Origin: Singulisphaera sp. GP187
Lineage (GTDB): Bacteria > Pseudomonadota > Gammaproteobacteria > Burkholderiales > Burkholderiaceae_C
Assembly: GCA_943327965.2 (NCBI GenBank)
Contig: CALPYQ020000086.1
Location: forward strand, 1 to 7,094
Length of the DNA stretch: 7,094 nt
Direction of reading: 5' to 3'
Positions 6,819-7,094 of this stretch are shown here, in pieces. Made by a program: the position numbers and the translations under genes. The first letter of the stretch is position 1. Each line of letters starts with the position of its first letter. The notes under the pieces were generated by a model that was not told the DNA's origin, searched no databases, and saw only the letters and a list, made by a program, of their open reading frames with translations.

Positions 6819-7094
6819 TTAAGGCGTCGGGGTGATCTCAAACACTTGCGCCAAATAGGCCAAGTATTTTTCATCGTCGCACATGCCCTTGCCAGGCGTG
6901 TCCGAAAGTTTAGCAACCGGTTGACCGTTACAGCGTGTCATCTTGATCACAATTTGTAGTGGCTCATAGCCCAAGTCATTGGTCAGATTGGTGCCAATGC
7001 CAAAAGCCAGCAAGCAGCGGCCATTGAATTGACGAAACAACTCAATGGTGCGAGGCACGGTTAAGCCATCACTGAAAATTAGAGTTTTGGTGAG
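6819..7094 (-). CDS. pncB: Nicotinate phosphoribosyltransferase, C-terminal part (5' end outside window)
   Basis: PncB makes nicotinate mononucleotide from nicotinate and PRPP with ATP hydrolysis, the entry step of the Preiss-Handler NAD salvage route in the cytoplasm. The minus-strand frame is open to the window edge and ends at TAA (6821-6819), giving 91 residues. The diagnostic stretch KTLIFSDGL begins at local residue 3. It is followed by [36 protein letters not shown] and [14 protein letters not shown], which is the conserved C-terminus of bacterial PncB. A GTG at 7058 is internal (V in LTVPRT), not a start. The gene is 55 bp upstream of the antiporter on the same strand with no visible terminator between them, so cotranscription is possible. 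Confidence 0.96.
   Translation of the reverse strand, partial: LTKTLIFSDGLTVPRTIELFRQFNGRCLLAFGIGTNLTNDLGYEPLQIVIKMTRCNGQPVAKLSDTPGKGMCDDEKYLAYLAQVFEITPTP

Noticed and set aside
6764..6916. 51-residue N-terminal extension of the antiporter frame
   Set aside because: It overlaps the highly conserved C-terminus of pncB in another frame on the same strand, has no membrane character, and a good ribosome binding site precedes the ATG at 6763.

Overview
The window looks like an ordinary chromosomal segment of a betaproteobacterium, probably Burkholderiales (Comamonadaceae-like, for example a Limnohabitans or Rhodoferax relative). The grounds are the EarP/EF-P pair with an arginine-type EF-P, the protein sequences of PncB, RmuC and the antiporter, and the moderate GC content. 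The genus is an inference. I see no tRNA, rRNA, mobile element, CRISPR array or long repeat, and no gene-free stretch longer than about 70 bases.

Plus strand, 1-1007: the 3' end of earP (EF-P arginine rhamnosyltransferase), then after 33 bp a complete efp (elongation factor P, with the target arginine at residue 32). A textbook intrinsic terminator with a C(UUCG)G hairpin follows. Enzyme and protein substrate are encoded together.

Plus strand, 1022-2062: a LOG/TIGR00730-type nucleotide phosphoribohydrolase-like gene. Its recognisable part stops near base 1750. From there the open frame runs on 252 bp antisense into the convergent MFS gene. Shifting by one base at an A6 run gives a short natural-looking C-terminus with a stop at 1805, just before the MFS stop codon. 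This is the main anomaly of the window: a frameshift, either real or a sequencing error.

Minus strand, reading from right to left: pncB (3' part), a Na+/H+ antiporter of the IT superfamily, a D-isomer 2-hydroxyacid dehydrogenase (glyoxylate/hydroxypyruvate reductase type), rmuC, and an MFS transporter. The last four are packed with an ATGA overlap, a 5-bp gap and a GTGA overlap, so they are very likely one translationally coupled operon. pncB lies 55 bp upstream of it with no visible terminator. The products are functionally mixed: NAD salvage, ion homeostasis, ketoacid reduction, DNA maintenance and efflux.

I did not find convincing evidence of a previously undescribed system. The observations worth checking are the broken or extended C-terminus of the LOG gene, and the placement of its start 14 bp after a strong terminator.
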